Origin: Blasia pusilla
Lineage: Eukaryota > Marchantiophyta > Marchantiopsida > Blasiales
DNA length: 64,000 nucleotides
Assembly (NCBI GenBank): GCA_050084515.1
Contig: CM114274.1
Location: 19,220,001 to 19,284,000, forward strand
Direction of reading: 5' to 3'
In this document: one piece after another, positions 1-12,318 of the stretch
Layout: each line of letters begins with the position of its first letter
Numbering within the stretch: the stretch's first letter is position 1
Notes under the pieces: generated by a model
What the model was told of the DNA's origin: nothing
Database searches by the model: none
What the model saw: the letters and a program-made list of their open reading frames with translations, nothing else
Position numbers and translations under genes: made by a program

Positions 1-360
1 GAGATTCACAGGGTTCTTGTAGGATTCACGGACGCATGGAGGGTCCGGGCTCTCTGGCAGTAAGACGACACAACATTCGCGCTAGAAGTATGTGGACTTC
101 GGTGGGGACGGAGGGACTGGTGTGTCCATTGAGTTCCGTGGCGTTCGGCGTCAGAGCTCCAGATGTATGGCGCTGTACCGTCGATGCATCTTGCCAGTGA
201 GAATTGACGGTGATCGGGTGCGGCGATAGGACGGAACTCAATCCAGTCCGCGAGCCTATCGAACTCCCGCCTTACGACCCTTCTCCTTGGGTTTAGGCTC
301 CAATTCTATCGGTATCTCCCCTTATTCTGGGCCCGCCTCTTGTATCAGATTCACCACTTC
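1..360. other. GC-rich block, no gene recognised
   Basis: This block is clearly richer in G and C than the AT-rich DNA after about position 360. A 71-codon minus-strand reading frame is present, but it has no recognisable motif. The sharp change in base composition suggests the edge of an inserted element that continues to the left of the window. Confidence 0.3.
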
Positions 361-2059
361 CTTATCAGATCTTTATTGAATAAATATTTTTTACATTTTT
401 TATGATCTTTATTAAACCAATAGTTTAAAAAATTCATATCGTTCCTTTACGTGAAAGGCATTGTGAGTGGAATCCCATGGATAATCTATATTAGCTGGTT
501 ACAACAAAAATATTTTTTAACAATTTAAGACCACTGTGCAGTCTTATGAGAGGGCACAATTAGTTACTAAATTCGTGCCAGGGACGATGAAAAAAAAACT
601 AGTGATTATCTGTAAAGGTTGTAAATATTTTTTTCATTTCAAAATTCCAATAAAAATTTTATTTTCCACTCTTCTACTAACATTCCACTCCTCGATTAAA
701 TTTTAACTAGTACGCGGTCTGAAATAGACACGTGCTTATGTGAGAAGTACACGTAATTGATAATGTTTGTAATTTCGAAGAATATTTTGGATATCGAATA
801 ATAAAATGATATTCTTCAGAGTTGAAGATGCCTTTCATGGATTTAAGTGCATTTTTATACAATAAAATATTTGTATGCATGAGGAGGTATATTGATGATC
901 CCAACTATATGTATTAATGAAATATGGGAAGTGTGTATGTTGGCAATAGAAAATTAGTAGTGGAGATGAAGAAATGCAAAGTGATGGAAATGAATTGTGT
1001 GTGGCATAACATATTTTCAAGTGGATATAGAATACCTGAATTATATAAAGTATAAATAATAGAAGAACTTGTGGAATATGTAAAATCTCCGGCATAGAAA
1101 TGAAGGGATTAGAAAATATGTGGACTTAATATATCATGGATAATTAGTGTCTTGAAATATGAGACATTGGAGTATCTATGGAGAACCATTAAAACTATGA
1201 ATGAAATTTATGAAAAGCACAAGTATCATTGAGTGAAAAGAGCAGAGAATAGTAAGAAACAAAGAATCTGAAACTGAATAGAAAAAACCAATGCTTCAGC
1301 AGAAAATAATATAGGAGAGATAAGAAAAGAAAAGTGAATGTGCATTGATAGAGCATGTGTGTAAAATCACTTATGTAAAATATAACATATGGACATAGCT
1401 GTGAGAAAAGCCACATGTCACAAATGTGGAAGTGCAATATCCTAAACATGAAACTTAAAGTGAGATGTAACTCAATAGTTTTTTTGAAAATGTGAAATTG
1501 TGAAGCAATTAATCAACCGAATGAAAGCTTGTATGTTCAAGACTACGAAAGTGGAAATGTTCAAACAGAACTGATTATACTTCACTTGTTCTCAAGACTT
1601 TAAGCTTAGTACTAGTAGGCACTAGCCTAGTAATGCAATGTAACTAGGATGAGAATCGAAGCATGGACTAGATCACCAACAACTGGAGGCTTAACTTTGG
1701 ATCATCGTATACCAATTCAGCAACATTCTTTGAGAAGTCATCAAACTCATTCCTAATTGAGCAAAGTTGTTCCTCTACAACTTGGAGCTTTAGGAGATAA
1801 TTGTGAGAGTCATCACAAGCTGAGTCTAACATTTCCCTTGAGAACTGAAATTTTTGTAGTCAAATTGGATGATCTCCTGTGAGCTTCACTCAGTGCTACT
1901 AATATGTAGTGGTAAACATGGAGCGGAACTAAAGGCTGCCTTGAAATGTCGTGTGACTGTGCTGGCCGACGAAAGACTAAATCAATGCTAACATTCAGAT
2001 CTGAACTTGGTCTTGAAGCTGAAGAAGAAGCGTGAAAGTTTGGACGCCGAGATGGTTGA
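361..2059. other. AT-rich intergenic DNA, nothing recognised
   Basis: Long A/T runs and only short frames without domain motifs. I see no gene, RNA or element boundary here. Confidence 0.4.
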
Positions 2060-2901
2060 CGTATCCTCAATGGTAGAACCGAGACTTGGGAGAAGTCGAG
2101 TCTCGGATGAGACATGGCCAAAGGGTGAGAACTGGACTTAGGATATGGCCAGCATTTGGAGTTTTCGACTGTACTTTTGAACATAAATTTCAGTCCCAAG
2201 ATGCGTTTGGGACTAAGGTGGCATTGGAAATTTTATGCGGAGCCACTTCCAACACACCAGAGATCTTGGTAAACACTCAAGTAGAGGCTAAGATATGGGC
2301 CAAAACCGAATGTACAGGGAGTCGGGTTGAGGGCGGAAAAGAGGGACCCGGGTGTCCCTTCCCCAGAGGTAGGGGGAGGCTGGAAATCCCTATAAGTAAT
2401 AGTAAAGGGGAAAGTCTCTACGGGTGCTTGGGACTCGAACCCCACTTTGGGCGCCACGGGGCGGCTCAAGGACACATAATGGATCGAGAGTCTTGGCGTT
2501 GGGACCCGAAATCCAAACCAAGTCCAATGGAGTGGATTTTCGAGTTCCCTATTGGACTCCAGCCCGCAACTCATTTGGTGAGTCTCAGTTAGGAGGCTCG
2601 TGCGAGGTCCATTGGAGAGTTAGAACCGCTAGGCGCACAGACGCCCTTTTAGGTGTCTGGACTAATGAGAAACTCTGTCCCAAGTCTCGAAAGACTTGCC
2701 CGTGTTGGGAACCTAGGAATGAGGGAAGGTTGAGCTTGATGAGGTGCCGGGTCGAGGACTCGGTGGGTAAGAAGGCCGCTTGACCCAAATCAGACCAACG
2801 TGAGTGTGTTTGGGTGCAAGTTGGCGATGAGAGCGTGTCCTACAAGATGTACGCTTCCGCAACTCTAAGATTGACGTTCAAGGGGAGTATGAGCACGAAA
2901 A
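2060..2901 (-). mobile_element. Old, diverged LTR of the TGTCGCG...CGCGACA family (reverse orientation)
   Basis: Read on the minus strand, this segment follows the same order of blocks as the three 1-kb solo LTRs at 15308, 20222 and 25934. Shared blocks include the start region (about 2840-2895), the GGCGCC-containing block near 2445, and the block near 2075-2170 that matches the distal part. Substitutions are frequent and the distal end beyond about 2060 is not alignable by eye. It is therefore an older insertion. The minor ORFs across it are LTR sequence, not genes. Confidence 0.7.
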
Positions 2902-3199
2902 TTAGGAAGGTGACATGGTGTACAATTATGCCCATGATCCTTCCAAACTATATCATAGCTTCCCTCCAATAAGAGAACACTAGATGGCAACACATCCCGC
3001 ACTCTTAAGATTATGTGTCTTGTAGTCACACCCAATGTTGTAGGTGTTGTCCATGTGCATTAAGAGTGAGGTGTGTGTGTTATCTATTGGTTGAACATTG
3101 GATGTTAGATTGACTTGTTGGACTTATGGTGGTGCCTATCCATAATGTGATTCTTACCAACAATAAGGTAAGCGAGTTGTTCCAATGCCTATCGTTATG

Positions 3200-3400
3200 A
3201 ACTCTATAGATCTTTCATGCAATATGATCATTATTAGAACCCAAGTCGTCTGCATGAGTGTTGTTTTGATCTCCACCCAAAGATGCAGTTTGATGGAGTG
3301 TTGACATTGGGTGGTGCTCAGGGTCATGGTTTAAAGCCCTATGGAGGTCATGGTGGCCATACACGTGGATGGATTTGGTAGTGGTCTAAGACCACTGCTT
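3200..3400 (+). pseudogene. Relic of the gag zinc-knuckle region of the methyltransferase-type Ty3 family
   Basis: About 48 bp at 3227-3274 match, without a gap, the zinc-knuckle segment of the Ty3 element at about 53825-53875. The peptide reads CFDLHPK in both. The downstream stretch is Gly/His-rich and corresponds to the Arg/Gly-rich tail of that gag. Two of the zinc-binding cysteines are lost here. Only this short part is recognisable. Confidence 0.5.
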
Positions 3401-4869
3401 GCTAGAGGTGATGGAGGTGGCACAACCAACAATAACATTTGTTCCATGCTCCAACAAGTGGAGCAATAGGTGGCTATCCTATTGACTTTGTGTCAACCAA
3501 CCAAATGCTAGAATTGGAGGTAGTATTGGACCACTGTAAAACACTGACAAAGGGTTTTGTAATTTGGGCTTTATTTGTGGTGATACGTAGGTGGACACGA
3601 GTGTTGTTATGAACGAGGTTATGACATGTTGAATGCCTAGGGCATCTTAGCAATGAGGTTTTGATATGGAGTTGAACGCACGAGGAGGAGAGGATTTTTG
3701 TATAGATGTGGTTATTCTAATATTTCATGCTTTATGAGGCGATGAGGATTCTATCAATGGATCGACCTAGTCTACAATTTATGGTGGATGACCAAGTTCT
3801 TCAAGTGGTGTGGTGAGAGCCTGGTAGGAGAGCAAGAGAGCTTATCACAAGCTTTGACCAATTACGTCGTTGGGGGTGGCAATGGCACTAAGTTGAGAAC
3901 CTATCCATGCATATGAAAATGTTCGGTCTAGGACCAACGAACATGTTCCAATTAATAGCAACCACACTCAACAAGAGTTGTGGTGTGGAGGCATCGTGTT
4001 CCAAGTTCGTGGAGGATACAATGGTGTCTCATAGTGGGGAGAGTGATGTGGAGGTGTCAACTTCCAAGGAAACCTTCAATGTTAAATATCCATTGGTCAT
4101 TGAAAGTATCCATTGGCAACCTGAAAAATCTTAAAGGTCAAATTTCCATCGTTAGGAATATTCAAAGGAAACGTTCTCGTGTTAGATTTCTATCTTTGGA
4201 AATATTAAAAAAGAATATGCAACTGGGAATTTTTGTACATCAATCTTTTTTCATTGAAAATATCCCTTTGAAAGTAATAACTGAAAAAATAATTTCCAAT
4301 AATTTTCATCATTCGAAGTGTTCCTCGAAAATATTTTACCACATACACACACAAAAATGATTCATCCAAAGCATCTAGTAAAAAATGTTGTTTGATTTTT
4401 TAAACATTTTCTTAGATTTCTTATTGAATATTTTCATTACCACCTTCCATCTCCTAATGCATTGCACAATGGTTGAATTAGAGGTGTTTTCCAAAGACCC
4501 CACTCTAATATTCCAAAAAACGGCTTCGTAAGAAAATTTCACAAAAAAAGTTTTTGAAGATTTTAAATTTCAATTAAAAAACTTGATGAAGAGTTTTTTC
4601 CTCATAAAAAAATTTACTAGTTTTTTCTTGTTACGACCCCAAATATAAGGATATTTTTTTAATAACTTTTTGTGGGTGTGCCACAACATCCCTTTGAAGG
4701 GAAGTCATTTTGATGCAACCAACACTAACATTAACTCTAAAAATATAAAATTTTAATATTTTTAGCATTAAGGCTTTAATGAAAGGTATAGCCTTAATGG
4801 ATAAGGACGATATCTTATTTAATGAAGATGAAGGGATAAGGAGAGGGGCGCACACTAGTTTATAAAATA
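3401..4869. other. No recognisable gene
   Basis: Becomes AT-rich from about 4100. Reading frames at 3907-4360 show no domain motif. The first part may be further decayed Ty3 sequence downstream of the gag relic, but I cannot show it. Confidence 0.3.
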
Positions 4870-5297
4870 CTAGTAAGGTGGCCTGGAAATAAAAAAGTGT
4901 TTGAAGATTTAGTGTATAGCCCGTTAAGGGAAGAAATTAATGATGTTGCACATAAATTCAAAATTTTTTTCTTGCTGCTCGTAGCATATGAAATATTTTC
5001 TTACTGCCCAGTTGCCACATGTCCAACAGATAGGTGTTTGCACAACAAGAAGGCACTCTCCCATAATAATATAGATGAGGTGTCTGTGCAATGTAAGGGA
5101 AACAAAAAAGTTTTTGAAGATTTAGTGTACAGTCTGTTAAGGGGAGAAATTAATGATGTTACAAATAAATTCAATTTTTTTCTTGTTGCACGTGAAATAT
5201 TTTCTTATTACCCAACAACCGGTTGCCTCATGTCAATCATAAAGGTGTTAACAAATTAAAAAAACACTCTCCCATGATAATATAAATATAATATAGA
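4870..5297 (-). mobile_element. Short non-autonomous Helitron, two head-to-tail copies
   Basis: On the minus strand each copy begins with TC followed by TATATTATTATGGGAGAG or a close variant. The downstream end (plus 4870-4873) is CTAG followed by T, as expected for a Helitron 3' end. The two copies (5297 to about 5076, and 5075 to 4870) share a run of near-identical blocks, such as the TTTGAAGATTTAGTGTA block on the plus strand. The same dimer occurs at 32521 in the other orientation. There is no Rep/helicase coding, so it depends on another element. Confidence 0.65.
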
Positions 5298-5342
5298 TTT
5301 AATAATTCCTTTGGATACAAATTTAACGAAATGAAATCATGA

Positions 5343-5348
5343 CACGTG
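5343..5348. promoter_or_regulatory. G-box-like CACGTG
   Basis: A CACGTG core lies 517 bp upstream of the F-box/LRR start codon. In plants this core binds bZIP and bHLH factors. Position and core are seen; any regulatory role is inferred. Confidence 0.3.
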
Positions 5349-5859
5349 TGCCATGTACGATTCTCCCACGTTCACCCGTATCCCTCCGTCCAATGAGGCC
5401 TCTTTGAGCGAACTTTAACCCTCTTTCACCGTATATTCTCTCCATACACGTCCGCAGGTCTATGTTCATTGTCCGCCACATCTGAAGAAGAGGCAGGAGA
5501 GAGAGGAGGGTTCATGAGGAGAGCAACGTTATGTCATGCTCGCCTGGAGTACGATCGATGAAATGAGAGCAGTTGACAATCTCGGCCATTCAGATTACCG
5601 CAGTCGAACAAGCTTGGAGGCGAGGGTCGATCGCGAGTTTACGAAACGAAGCCTTGAGGGGTGGTGTGGAGTTCAGGAAAGAAAAGGTTCTACACGTTTT
5701 GGGGTGAACTCTGACTCGGAGTCCATTGATTTGTCGCAGGATGGGTGAAGTCCCTTTCGGCGGAGTCTAATTTCCGATCTGTCTGGAGGATCCTTCTTTG
5801 GTTGATTCGAGTTTGGAAGGGCGTGGGAAGCGAATTGGTGCATTGTCAAGCGTGCAGAA

Positions 5860-7599
5860 ATGACGGAGGTGGGAGAAGGAGAAAGCAGCGCGGAAAAGGT
5901 CATGAGAGATGGGGGAGTGGTAGCAAATATAGTGAGCAAACTGTGGAGTGCACAGGACAAGTATACGGCAGGATTGGTGTGTAAGTTATGGCACGAAATA
6001 GTAACGTGGCAAGCCTCAAAGTTGACCTTGCGCACGCGAGATTCATTACCACATTTGGTTAGGTCGTTCAAGCACATTGTGTCGTTAGATCTGAGTTGCT
6101 GCGACGAGCAGTTGACGAACTCCGATGTAGAGTTCTGTGCAATTGCATTCGGTCACTTGAAATCTCTGAGAGTGGGCCAGGGTGATCTCGCTCAGGACAA
6201 CATCTCCGACGAAGGCCTCTCGGTTTTTGCTGAAAGGTGTGGTTATCTGGAACAATTGAGTTTAGCTGGTCTGCCCAGAGTGACCGATGCGACGATACAG
6301 ACTTTCAGCAAGGGTTGCCGGTCCTTGCGTTCCTTGATTCTCGAGCACTGTAGGAATCTAACCGACTGCTCACTCGAGGCCATCTGTGATTTTCCTCTCC
6401 TAGAGGAACTACAGCTGAAAGGACATTTCAAATTCACTTCAGCCGGATTGGCGAAAATTGGGTCGAATTGCCGCGGTCTTGGCAGTGTCTGCTTGGAGCT
6501 CGGCTCGACCAACATTGACCCTGCATTACAATCGCTGGCAGGAGGTTGCCCTAAATTGGAGGTGCTATCCCTAAGTTTTAAGAGAGCCAATCTACGAGAA
6601 CTCGGTGAATGCAGGTCCCTTCGCTCTTTTGCTGTGAAGATGGATTTTGCTATGGACCAAGGAATGTCGATGGATGAGAGTGCCCTCGTAATCGCGAGGG
6701 CAAATAAAAGCTTGAGAGAGTTTTCCTTTCTTAGTGTGGTGGCACCTTTGAGCGATGCTGCCGCCAGAGGAATTATACTTCAGTGCCCACTGCTCGAGAA
6801 GCTCGAACTGGAGGCTGTGCAATTGACTGACTCGTCCTTAATGTGCATCATGAACTGCAAAAACTTGCAACATCTTGTTCTTGATCACCTGAGAAGCACT
6901 GGGCAAGGACTGGGAGAGATTGGTATGTGTGGTCTAGGGTTAAGAAGTCTCTCACTCAGATACGCTAGAAGGGTACGAGATGTGGAGTTGCAAACTTTAA
7001 TGGATGGCAACAGGGGACTAGAATACTTGGACCTGCAATCCTGCCAAGGCCCTTCTGCGATTGGTTTCTCTGCAATTGGGATTTGCAGAAACCTGCAGTT
7101 CTTGGATGTAAGTACCACACATGTGGATGATGTCAGCTTACTCACAATTGCGAGTGGTGTACCAAACTTGAAGCAGTTGATTATGGTCAAGTGCAAGCAA
7201 GTGAGCAGCATGGCAACAATTGCGCACTTCAAAAGTTTGGAGTCTCTTATTGTGGATCAGTGCCCTTTCGTCAGAGATGAGGGTCTTGAGTTGGTGGCAG
7301 TGGGCTGTACCCGTCTAATTCACTTGAGTTTGGCGTTTACGACAGTGACGGATAAGGGTCTATTTCACTTGACCGCTTGCAGTATGCTGCAAAGCTTGCG
7401 GGTGTCTTATTGTAGACTTGTACAAGGTGAGGGTGTAGTTGCCATTGCCAAGGCTTGCAGTGGTATCCACCACATTGTGCTAAGCCACAGATTCCGGAAT
7501 TCCATCACCTACCAGGCTCTCAAAGAAAAATCTTGCAGGGTTACGCTAGAGATGGACGACATGGCCCTGGTTCCATACGATTACAACGTACTGATGTAA
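5860..7599 (+). CDS. F-box/leucine-rich-repeat protein (SCF ubiquitin ligase substrate receptor)
   Basis: An intact single-exon frame of 579 codons, the most gene-like object in the window. Residues about 15-57 fit an F-box, with the hallmark segment LVCKLWHEIV that contacts SKP1. From about residue 65 to 560 there are repeated cysteine-containing LRRs of the AMN1/FBXL type, for example LEQLSLAGLPRVTDATIQ and LRSLILEHCRNLTDCSL. The family recruits targets to an SCF E3 ubiquitin ligase; the target here is unknown. The start at 5860 is chosen because the F-box follows directly and no upstream in-frame extension is needed. Two ATG-started upstream frames precede it: a long one at 5536-5748 and a nine-codon one at 5742-5771. 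The C-terminus after the repeats is short. I do not assign a specific orthologue such as TIR1, COI1 or EBF. Confidence 0.9.
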   Translation: MTEVGEGESSAEKVMRDGGVVANIVSKLWSAQDKYTAGLVCKLWHEIVTWQASKLTLRTRDSLPHLVRSFKHIVSLDLSCCDEQLTNSDVEFCAIAFGHLKSLRVGQGDLAQDNISDEGLSVFAERCGYLEQLSLAGLPRVTDATIQTFSKGCRSLRSLILEHCRNLTDCSLEAICDFPLLEELQLKGHFKFTSAGLAKIGSNCRGLGSVCLELGSTNIDPALQSLAGGCPKLEVLSLSFKRANLRELGECRSLRSFAVKMDFAMDQGMSMDESALVIARANKSLREFSFLSVVAPLSDAAARGIILQCPLLEKLELEAVQLTDSSLMCIMNCKNLQHLVLDHLRSTGQGLGEIGMCGLGLRSLSLRYARRVRDVELQTLMDGNRGLEYLDLQSCQGPSAIGFSAIGICRNLQFLDVSTTHVDDVSLLTIASGVPNLKQLIMVKCKQVSSMATIAHFKSLESLIVDQCPFVRDEGLELVAVGCTRLIHLSLAFTTVTDKGLFHLTACSMLQSLRVSYCRLVQGEGVVAIAKACSGIHHIVLSHRFRNSITYQALKEKSCRVTLEMDDMALVPYDYNVLM

Positions 7600-8560
7600 C
7601 CTTGAAAAGACTGGGTTGATAGTAGTCGCGTGGGACCATGTCTCTAGATGTGAGATGAGAGGCTTTAACCAAATTATGACCTGACTTCAATGAAGGTCGT
7701 CCTAAAATCTCCCAATGCTAGTCGTAGCATAGGACGACGAATTCTGACCTTAATGTTCGTAAAAATCAAAGTCGCATTGGAAGTAAAGGCAGGATGTGAA
7801 TGGCTTCGTAAGGCTTTTCTTCTTACTTGAATCACATGTCATTTTAACTGGCGGAGTGGGAGATTCATTTTGGTAACTGTATATAACTTCTGGAAGGTCT
7901 AGAAGTTTCTACTAGGCGGCTGAACTGCTTGTATATCTGCACATATTGGCTCTTTCTCTCGGGTTCGGTCTATGAGAAATTTCTCTTTTATTGGTTGCTA
8001 CCATTCCTTACTTTTGATGTTACGTACTCTCAGTTTTGCTTCTTTTTTGGCATGGGCCCTTAGGCCGAACTGCCACTCATGTACACTCATTAGTTGTCAC
8101 CAAGACTCATTGTTTCTTCATCTTTCAAACTTTCTCTCCGCATTGAGATTTGCATCTTTCAACCAAATTTTGTCATTAATTTCATGAAAAACCCATGTTG
8201 GACTATGGATGGTAGACCATCTTGAGAGACATTCTCTATGTCAACAAACACTTTGTGCAAACAATTTTTTACGTTGATGATACTTAGGGTTTGATTAGTT
8301 GTCATCCCAATTCTCATCTTTCATATCTTCAATTTGATTTGTTTACGTCCTTAGAGCTTTTTTTGGTAACTTTAAATTTGACTTAAATTTGAAAAAGTCT
8401 TTGGAATTGAGTAGTGTAAACTCATGTCATATGAATTAAATTTTTTTTCTAAAATGATTATCTTTTATAAAATTGTGAGTGACATTGTATTGGCTCAAAT
8501 GGTGAGCAATCCTATATGTTAGAATGGTGACCTCCAATAATAATATAGATGTATATGGTG
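7600..8560. other. 3' flank of the F-box/LRR gene and AT-rich spacer
   Basis: No motif-bearing frame. The 3' UTR presumably occupies the first few hundred bases, but I see no clean polyadenylation signal cluster. Confidence 0.3.
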
Positions 8561-8740
8561 TCCATAATGAGATCAAAGGTTTTCATTGTTTATTGTCTTT
8601 TGGTAATGATGGGTCCAACATTATTTAATCTTCCGTCCATGAAAAAAATATCCACAATAAGAACAAAGGTTCTCATTGCTTATCTATCTTTTGGTAATCA
8701 TGGCCCCAACATTATTGAGTCTTCCGTCCATGAAAGTAGT
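8561..8740. repeat. 90-bp direct tandem duplication
   Basis: Units 8561-8650 and 8651-8740 both start with TCCA(T/C)AATNAG and both carry an AACAAAGG-like block, a TCTTTTGGTAAT block, a CCAACATTATT block and CTTCCGTCCATGAAA. Several substitutions separate them. Confidence 0.75.
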
Positions 8741-8971
8741 GATTTGTAATTTTCATATCATATGCTTGTTTTGTAATATCCAATTTCTTTTCTAATTTTC
8801 TCTTGGAACATGAGTTTTTATGCATATTTAATATTGTTACAATTACTTCGACGAGATGATTCTTCCACATCAATGAGGTTTCCTATTATCTCTTCCTTTT
8901 CCATTGGTAACAATTTTCGTGAATAAATATGTTTCAAGCTTATTTTATGTAAATGTCTTCCTCCATGAATA

Positions 8972-9167
8972 CTAGTAAGATGCCCTTGCAATGCACGGGA
9001 AATAAAAAAGTGTCTGAAGAACTAGTGTATAGCCCATGAGGGTAAGAGATTAATGATACTGCACATACATTCAAATTTTTTTCTTACTTCCTGTAGAATG
9101 TGAAACATTCTTCAGGAAGTAGAATATGTTTGCAAATGAAGAAGGCACTCTCCTATAATAATATAGA
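8972..9167 (-). mobile_element. Short non-autonomous Helitron, single copy
   Basis: On the minus strand it starts TC-TATATTATTATAGGAGAG after an A. It ends with the hairpin-forming CCCGTGCATTGCAAGGG, then CATCTTACTAG followed by T. That is the Helitron layout: 5' TC, 3' hairpin shortly before CTRR, insertion between A and T. Internal sequence matches the dimer at 4870-5297. Confidence 0.75.
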
Positions 9168-11036
9168 TTTCCTCTTATTACTCCTATCATTAATCTCCAT
9201 GAGGATTTCCTTTATTTATCTTCAATAGTTGGATCTTTTGATCTAGGTTTTTCCATTTGTTCTGCAATTATACATCATTATCTCTAAACATCAATTGTCA
9301 TCAATACATGATTAAAATCCATTTATGTTATAAATCCTAACACGTCTACATATGAATAATTGGACACATTTAAATGGTTTAGTTGGTGGTTAAATCTTTC
9401 TTACTTCATATAATCTATGAAAAAAAATTTCAATGTCATTTTTTTTCAAAAGAAAGATTAATAGGTCGGGTGTTATGCATGGTTGCACAAAAATGGATAG
9501 GTTTGTCCCTAAGAGAAACATGTACGGACAAGTCTCTACATGTCCATGGACATGAATTGAAAGAGGTGGGATCCACACTTATAGTTCATGACAGAAGGTA
9601 TGACAAGGGGGAGTAGGGTAATAAGGAGAGAGGGAGTGGAGGTGGAGGGAGGAAGAAACATGAGAGAATGAAACACAAAGGTAAGTGGAGGGGAACAAGA
9701 AAGAAGGGGAAAGTGGGGCCTATATGGACAAGTCCTTCCAGAGGACGGACGTAAGTCCAAAGATATGGACGTATTCGCCGATACAGACTTTTTCCAAATG
9801 CAACCTTGGTGTTATGTCGTTCCATCGCTAGTCATTTTCATGCAATATAACACATTAGGCATTATCCTATATTTTACTTATCATTTTGCCTTATGTATTC
9901 TAACATAGATCATAATTTTGATTATGTAATCAAAATATCCTTTCTTGCAATCTTTTAGATATAAGACATGTCAACTGTGCTCTATATTTGAAATTAAATT
10001 TATTGTAAAAAATCAATCAAGGCTTACTCATGCTCCATGAAATCAAAAATATCTTTGACTATGTGAAGTTCAATTATAATGTGTTAGCAAAACTCAATAT
10101 GACTCAACATCCTACTCAAATCTCATAGGTTGATGAAACATGAAGAACATGATATCACAAGATTTTGTGTAATCTTTTCAAACTCCATGAACTAATTAAG
10201 TGGTTGGTGATCATTCATAATAGCAAGGGGTGTTATGAACCCAAGTACCAAATAAGTACCACTTGGAAGTATGCAACAATCTACATTACATTAAAGCACT
10301 TTCGCTCATATGAGTAATACTTTACTTAGGTAGTGTTATTTGAGAAGTTATTATGAGGCAATACACATTGCAGACCCTTATCATCATATTGAATGATCAT
10401 GGCTCCAAGCCTCAACATATTCCCATCAGTGTGTACTTGGAAAGAACTTCCCTAATCTATCTTCTCAAGATGGGCATGACTTTCAATTAATTATTGAGTT
10501 GTTAAAGTTCTCTCTCGTCCTCATCCCCCATAACTAATCTTGATGTCGATCCACCTTCTTGTGCATGGTTAAAGGCTTCATAATTACAATTAAAACCATA
10601 ATTTATTTTGGGTTGAATTTTATACTTCCATGGATGCTCAAACTCGACTCACATGCTTATGGTGTAGCATATATGAAGTAGAGCAGGTTTCCCCTTCGTT
10701 TCGGCTCATTTGGAGCCATATTGAGAAACTTACTATTTAGGGAAGATACCATTTTTGGTATAGTTGACTTTCTACTTTGGGAAGTGGCTCTTGATCTGCT
10801 GCAACAGGTCAAGAGCCAAGGAGATGACCTACGAGCATTGGTAATCGTGGAGAGAACTGGGGAAGGGGATATACCTCAAAGAGAGAGAATGAGCTCTCAA
10901 GCTCTCTATCTTTGTTGAACCTCTTGGCATGAGGCGGCAGAGCTATCGACCTCCTTGCCTTGTGTGTGTGTAACCCAAGCCTTTCATTTGGAGTGTGGGT
11001 TTGGTTTGGAGAGAGATTTGGAGTGTGGGTTTGGTT

Positions 11037-11038
<2 letters not shown>
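9168..11038. other. AT-rich spacer, nothing firm
   Basis: No gene recognised. A purine-rich stretch (about 9607-9720) is followed by repeated GGAC-containing words (9722-9770) that resemble 29905-29940, so part of it may belong to a larger repeat family. A 10721-10918 frame has no recognisable domain. A GTGTGGGTTTGGTTT word is duplicated just before the GA tract. Confidence 0.3.

Positions 11039-11096
<58 letters not shown>
11039..11096. repeat. (GA)n microsatellite
   Basis: About 29 uninterrupted GA dinucleotides. Confidence 0.95.
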
Positions 11097-11102
<6 letters not shown>

Positions 11103-11747
11103 TGCACTTTGGAGAGATCGTGTGAGATCTACTTAATTTTCAAAGAGAGAATGCAGATTTTAGAGCTCTAGAATGAGGGAGCTTGTTGGTGTCTCGCTGT
11201 GTTTGGAGGTTGAGGACCGAGTTCCTCACTTTATGGCTCACGAGAATGCTCATGGGAGCAAGAGCCATCAGTTTGGTGTCATGTCTTTGCAGTTTTTCCA
11301 TAGGGGAGAGTGGCGTGCGGAAGTACGGCCCAATTTTTGGTAGAAATTGAGTATGGGGACGAGTAGCTCCATGCTGGTGTTCTTAGGGGCACGATGTAGC
11401 TCTCGAGTTTTCTTTTTATAGGTATTTAAATTTTGTTGGGAGAAATCAGCGTGGAAGCGCTGCCAACATTTTTGTTGGAGAATAGACTTTGGGCTACACG
11501 ACAATCCGTGTCAATTTTGTGGTTGAAAAAGTAATGCTACCTAACTTCTGGCTCACAAAAATTCTACTATGGACTATACTTTTTAAGCTGTCGTGTGGTG
11601 TGCTCTTCGATCCCATTGAGCAGGCTCAACTTACGTACAGATGAGTTGTTGTTTCTAAATTAGGTTGAAGGTCTCATCCCACATATTTTTTTGTACAGAT
11701 ATGACTTGGACTCGAGGTTATGACGTTGAGATTCTCAAGGGTCTGGC

Positions 11748-11963
11748 ATGAAATTCCACATCATAAATTTATTCGACAACCCCTTTACCATTATTATTGA
11801 TCATCAACCACTTAAGTGGTTGATAGAGTCCGACAAGCTTATATGGAAGTTTGCAAGGTGGGCTCTATTGTTGCAAGAGTATGATTTCTACATGGTGCAT
11901 CGATCTGGGACGCTCAACCAGGATGCAAATGTTTTGAGTCGTAACCCATTCTCGAGTCAGTGA
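11748..11963 (+). pseudogene. RNase H C-terminal end (Ty3 relic)
   Basis: The frame carries DHQPLKWLIESDKL and a decayed version of the family ending (...LSRNPF). It corresponds to the last third of the RNase H at 57498-58235. The upstream RNase H catalytic positions are not present. Confidence 0.75.
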
Positions 11964-12318
11964 GATGCGACTGGAGCTTGTTGGCATGAAGAGAGTCATG
12001 AGGAGTTGGAGTGAGGATGGCATGCGTCAGCCTTTTTGGGCTAGTTGGCTATGGAGAGCGAGATTGCTGAGACTTTGATGGTGAGGTTTGATGAAGAGTC
12101 CTTAGATCCAGAGGTTGATGAGGAGACGACAGGTGGCAGAGATATTCACAAGGATGGAGTACTCTTTGAGTACCTACGTATTGGTAGTGTCGCAAGCACA
12201 ATGGGTGCTAGAGAGTGGGATCTGATCCTATAACGAGCCACACGATTCTGGTGGGAGGCCAGGGGACATATGTGCTAAGATTTTGGGAGGATGGTAGAGT
12301 ACGTATAGTGCCTCATCC

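Noticed and set aside
26-241. 71-codon minus-strand frame in the first GC-rich block
   Set aside because: No recognisable motif, and it sits at the window edge.
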